A stretch of DNA of 7,811 nucleotides from DATGFK01 sp040007395 (GTDB lineage: Bacteria; Chloroflexota; Anaerolineae; Aggregatilineales; UBA2796), in contig JBDTVG010000236.1 in the NCBI GenBank assembly GCA_040007395.1, positions 1-7,811 of the forward strand, given 5' to 3'. A program made the translations under genes and the position numbers. Below the pieces are notes generated by a model. That model was not told where the DNA came from. It made no database searches and saw nothing but the letters and a program-made list of their open reading frames with translations. Below are positions 5,720 to 7,811 of this stretch, piece by piece; the stretch's first letter is position 1; every line of letters begins with the position of its first letter.

Positions 5720-7030
5720 TTGACGGCACAACCCCGCCATACACGACGTAATCTTACGTTGTTTTTTCTCGACTCCGTTTTTTTTGGGATCGCGTTCGGC
5801 TTAATTGGCAATACAACCGTCGTTCCTGACTTTGTTCGCCGCCTGACAGATTCAGAAACTGTTGTAGGGTTAATCAGTTCGATCTACCTTTTTGCATGGT
5901 TGCTGCCCCAGCTTTTCATGGCGCAGATCATCAACCGCAGTACAAACCGTTTGGCGTTTATGACACGCACCGTGATCCCTGTACGTTTGATCATGGCAGG
6001 CATGGCTATCGCGATTGCCGTGATTGGCGCGGGGAATTCTACAACGATTCTGATTGTGTTTCTGGTAGGGTATATTCTCTTTGCCATCAGCGATGGGTTT
6101 ATCACCTTAGTCTGGGCTGATCTGCTCGGAAATCTGATCCCGGAACGTTGGCGTGGCGTATTGTTTAGCATTTCGCAGATCGTCACGACTGTCGGCGCAC
6201 TGATCACTCGTGAGGTTGCTCGACATTTGCTTGGCCCTAATGGCCCCGCTTTCCCGCAGAATTATGCACAGCTTTTCGGGATTGCGGCTGCCCTGTTTTT
6301 CATCGCAGGCATTGCGCTTACCTTGTTGGTTGAAGACAAAAAGGAAACCAACATTCAACCGGGGCCGACTTTGGCGCAGTATCTACCGTATCTTGGCAAC
6401 GTATTGCGCCGAGATCGTGAATTTCAGAAGTTTGTTATAACGCGTCTGCTGCTCGATCTGACGATGATCGCTGCGCCGTTCTATATTGTTTTCGGGTCTA
6501 GTCTGTTTGCGGAACTATACAAAGTCCCACGTGAACAGATTGTTGGAGATCTAGTGGGGAATTCGATCTTGCTTTCGACAGTGGGTGCGGCAGCGGGAGC
6601 GCTGCTAATGAGCGGGTTAAGCCATCGCTACGGCAGCCGCGCCGTGATTGGACTATCGGCGCTGGCAAGCTGTCTGCATCCTGCGTTGGCATTGTTGAGT
6701 TTTGCCGTGGGGCCGTCGGCACTGTATGGGGCACTTTTCGTGTTGGGCTTTGTCGCGGCAAGCGCAATCCCCGGTTACTTCGACTGGATTATCACGTATG
6801 CGCCGCCGGATCGCCGCCCGATCTATGTGGGATTAACCAACACGATCAGCGCGATAAGCCACCTTGCCCCATTTTTCGGCGGACTCATTCTCACGGTTAG
6901 TTCGTATCAGGTGTTGTTTGGGCTGGCAATCGTGATCGGATTATTGGGGCTGATCTCAGTCGTGTTTCTGACAGAACCACGTAAGCGCAACACTGGTGCC
7001 ACGCTTATCGTGGAAGAGGTCGTTCGATAG
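5720..7030 (+). CDS. MFS transporter (second of a tandem pair)
   Basis: 436 residues with about 12 hydrophobic helices. The N-terminus RRNLTLFFLDSVFFGIAFGL leads straight into TM1, and VVPDFVRRLTDSETVVGLIS links TM1 to TM2. PERWRGVLFS (141-150) follows TM4, where many MFS proteins carry a conserved Arg-Gly. PGYFDWIITYAPPDRRPIYVG (351-371) and the basic tail TEPRKR (418-423) look like features of an MFS group common in Chloroflexota, an inference from memory. It is not a close copy of the upstream MFS protein. The start is TTG: GGAG at 5711-5714 lies five bases ahead, and no other start codon falls in frame after the upstream TAG. Translational coupling with the first MFS gene is plausible, and the two could act separately or as a heterodimer. 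The substrate is unknown. Only 11 bases separate its TAG from the convergent rhodanese stop. Confidence 0.85.
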   Translation: MTAQPRHTRRNLTLFFLDSVFFGIAFGLIGNTTVVPDFVRRLTDSETVVGLISSIYLFAWLLPQLFMAQIINRSTNRLAFMTRTVIPVRLIMAGMAIAIAVIGAGNSTTILIVFLVGYILFAISDGFITLVWADLLGNLIPERWRGVLFSISQIVTTVGALITREVARHLLGPNGPAFPQNYAQLFGIAAALFFIAGIALTLLVEDKKETNIQPGPTLAQYLPYLGNVLRRDREFQKFVITRLLLDLTMIAAPFYIVFGSSLFAELYKVPREQIVGDLVGNSILLSTVGAAAGALLMSGLSHRYGSRAVIGLSALASCLHPALALLSFAVGPSALYGALFVLGFVAASAIPGYFDWIITYAPPDRRPIYVGLTNTISAISHLAPFFGGLILTVSSYQVLFGLAIVIGLLGLISVVFLTEPRKRNTGATLIVEEVVR

Positions 7031-7041
7031 ATCACAACCCA

Positions 7042-7362
7042 TCAATAAAGCGGAATAGAGGAATCGACCTCGTGTGACCAGCGGTCAATGCCACCCACGA
7101 GGTTGAGTAGATTCTCATAGTCTTCCGTCTCTAGCCAATTGATAACCTGTTCACTGCGGTTGCCATGATGGCACATGATAACCACAGGTTTGTCCTTGGT
7201 GATCTCGTCCAGCCTATCGGGGACATCGTTCATCGGGATGTGGATGATATTGGACAGTTTGCTCCGCGCCAACTCCCAATCTTCACGAACGTCAATTACG
7301 TCAATATCCTCCCCAGCATCAAGGCGGGCTTTGAGTTCCTTCGGGGTAATGTCAGTGATCAT
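7042..7362 (-). CDS. Single-domain rhodanese-like sulfurtransferase
   Basis: 106 residues, the normal length of a stand-alone rhodanese (GlpE/PspE size). VIDVREDWEL (22-31) is the conserved first loop. CHHGNRS (64-70) is the active-site loop, with Cys64 as the residue expected to carry persulfide. GGIDRWSHEVD (90-100) is the usual C-terminal helix start. The CHHGxRS type of loop is common in small rhodaneses and in those fused to MoeB/ThiF-like enzymes, which points to sulfur transfer, but the acceptor is unknown. There is no signal peptide, so it should be cytoplasmic. The ATG is preceded only by a weak, distant GGAT. It is transcribed alone and converges on the second MFS gene with no room for a terminator, so the two transcripts probably overlap at their ends. 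A link to the transporters is not evident. Confidence 0.93.
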   Translation of the reverse strand: MITDITPKELKARLDAGEDIDVIDVREDWELARSKLSNIIHIPMNDVPDRLDEITKDKPVVIMCHHGNRSEQVINWLETEDYENLLNLVGGIDRWSHEVDSSIPLY

Positions 7363-7402
7363 TTTCTATCTTATCCATCGCCGCTAAATAGAGTGTCGCG
7401 CC

Positions 7403-7431
7403 ATTATAACGCTAATTCCTGTGGGAATTAA
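7403..7431 (-). promoter_or_regulatory. Predicted sigma-70-type promoter of the rhodanese gene
   Basis: On the minus strand a perfect TATAAT (7408-7403) lies 17 bases after TTAATT (7431-7426), which is a weak -35. The start would be near 7396, leaving about 34 bases of leader before the ATG at 7362. The weak -35 suggests that an activator, or relief from a repressor at the overlapping palindrome, may set its strength. Confidence 0.5.
7413..7430. repeat. Palindrome over the rhodanese -35 region
   Basis: TAATTCC (7413-7419) and GGAATTA (7424-7430) are perfect inverted repeats around a four-base centre. The site lies in the spacer and -35 of the rhodanese promoter, which is where a dimeric repressor would bind. 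An operator role is inferred. Confidence 0.45.
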
Positions 7432-7470
7432 GGGCGATTCATCTAAGGCGAATTTCCATCTTTCAAATAG

Positions 7471-7659
7471 CCCACACACAATAACTGTAAGGGTTCGTGT
7501 GCAGTATTGACCGCGATAAAGCGGATGGTGGTGCTGGCAGGACTCGCCTTGCCTGAGAGCAATGGAATGGTCGAGGGAAAATTAAAGATCATCAAGCGTC
7601 TGGGATACGGCAGTGTGGGATTCCCACTCCTGCCTCAACGAGTGGTACATGCGCTCTAG
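7471..7659 (+). pseudogene. ISL3-family transposase, C-terminal remnant
   Basis: The open frame after a TAG at 7468-7470 runs to a TAG at 7657-7659. Its last part reads VLAGLALPESNGMVEGKLK, then IIKRLGYGSVGFPLL, then PQRVVHAL. This matches the C-terminal end of the DDE domain of ISL3-type transposases (IS204/IS1001/IS1165 group): a Leu-rich helix, S-N-G-x-V-E-G with the catalytic Glu (7573-7575), then K-R-x-x-Y-G and a terminal R-V-x-H. The first 20 or so codons (PTHNNCKGSC...) do not resemble the family, and a stop lies just upstream, so the 5' part is lost or frameshifted. It cannot be active. It may be the true 3' end of an IS whose left part was deleted by an event near 7431-7500. Confidence 0.65.
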
Positions 7660-7811
7660 CCAACTGTGTTCTCATCATACGGTAGACCTCTGCAATGAGA
7701 GCAAGCCAAGAGGAATGTGGACGTATGTTCGACAGAATTGCTATAGTATCTGAAAGTACTAGTCACCCGACAGTAGGAGGGAAAGGGCTTGCAGGGCAGG
7801 AAAATGCCGGA
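7660..7811. other. Region right of the ISL3 remnant, with a possible IS right end at 7661-7688
   Basis: CAACTGTGTTCTCATCATAC followed by GGTAGACC (7661-7688), immediately after the transposase stop, loosely resembles the terminal inverted repeat expected at the right end of ISL3-type elements. The left partner is not in the window, so this rests on position and a weak likeness. From 7689 on nothing is recognised. An ATG at 7695 opens a frame that runs off the window end (39 codons) without a Shine-Dalgarno or recognisable motif. Confidence 0.3.

Noticed and set aside
5884..6207. Minus-strand open frame (107 codons) inside the second MFS gene
   Set aside because: It is antisense to a clearly coding membrane protein, with no family motif or start signal.
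7695..7811. Open frame of 39 codons running off the right edge
   Set aside because: It has no ribosome-binding site and no recognisable similarity, and it is too short and incomplete to call as a gene.

Overview
The window looks like chromosomal DNA of a Chloroflexota bacterium (Anaerolineae or a nearby class). This is inferred from protein style: cytoplasmic TPR domains joined through one membrane helix and a Pro/Thr/Ser-rich linker to an extracytoplasmic WD40-like (PD40/TolB-type) propeller, a pair of MFS proteins, and mixed ATG/GTG/TTG starts at moderate GC. No rRNA or other marker gene is present to confirm the lineage.

Layout. Positions 1-227 hold the frameshifted N-terminus of an IS630-type transposase on the minus strand, with a 9-bp hairpin just upstream of its ATG. 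Positions 261-356 hold nothing I recognise. Next, on the minus strand and transcribed right to left from about 4190 to a hairpin terminator at 357-392, comes a run of three paralogues: a small TPR plus tail-anchor protein (3778-4155), a TPR-TM-propeller protein (2139-3689) and a second TPR-TM-propeller protein (448-2115). A compact divergent control region (4156-4348) separates this run from two plus-strand MFS transporter genes (4349-5680 and 5720-7030). The control region holds a 17-bp perfect inverted repeat and an 8-bp inverted repeat that brackets the minus-strand promoter. A short rhodanese gene (7042-7362, minus) converges on the second MFS gene with 11 bp between stop codons. It has its own promoter, with a perfect TATAAT and a palindrome over the -35. 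The right edge carries the decayed C-terminal end of an ISL3-type transposase (7471-7659, plus).

How it may work together. The three TPR proteins look like one duplicated module, and the smallest may be a partner or platform for the two larger ones. The divergent MFS pair may be co-regulated with them through the shared inverted repeats, for example as an export/sensing unit, but nothing in the sequence proves a functional link. The transposase remnants at both edges suggest a site of repeated IS insertion. I found no tRNA, rRNA, CRISPR array, recognisable riboswitch or defence system.
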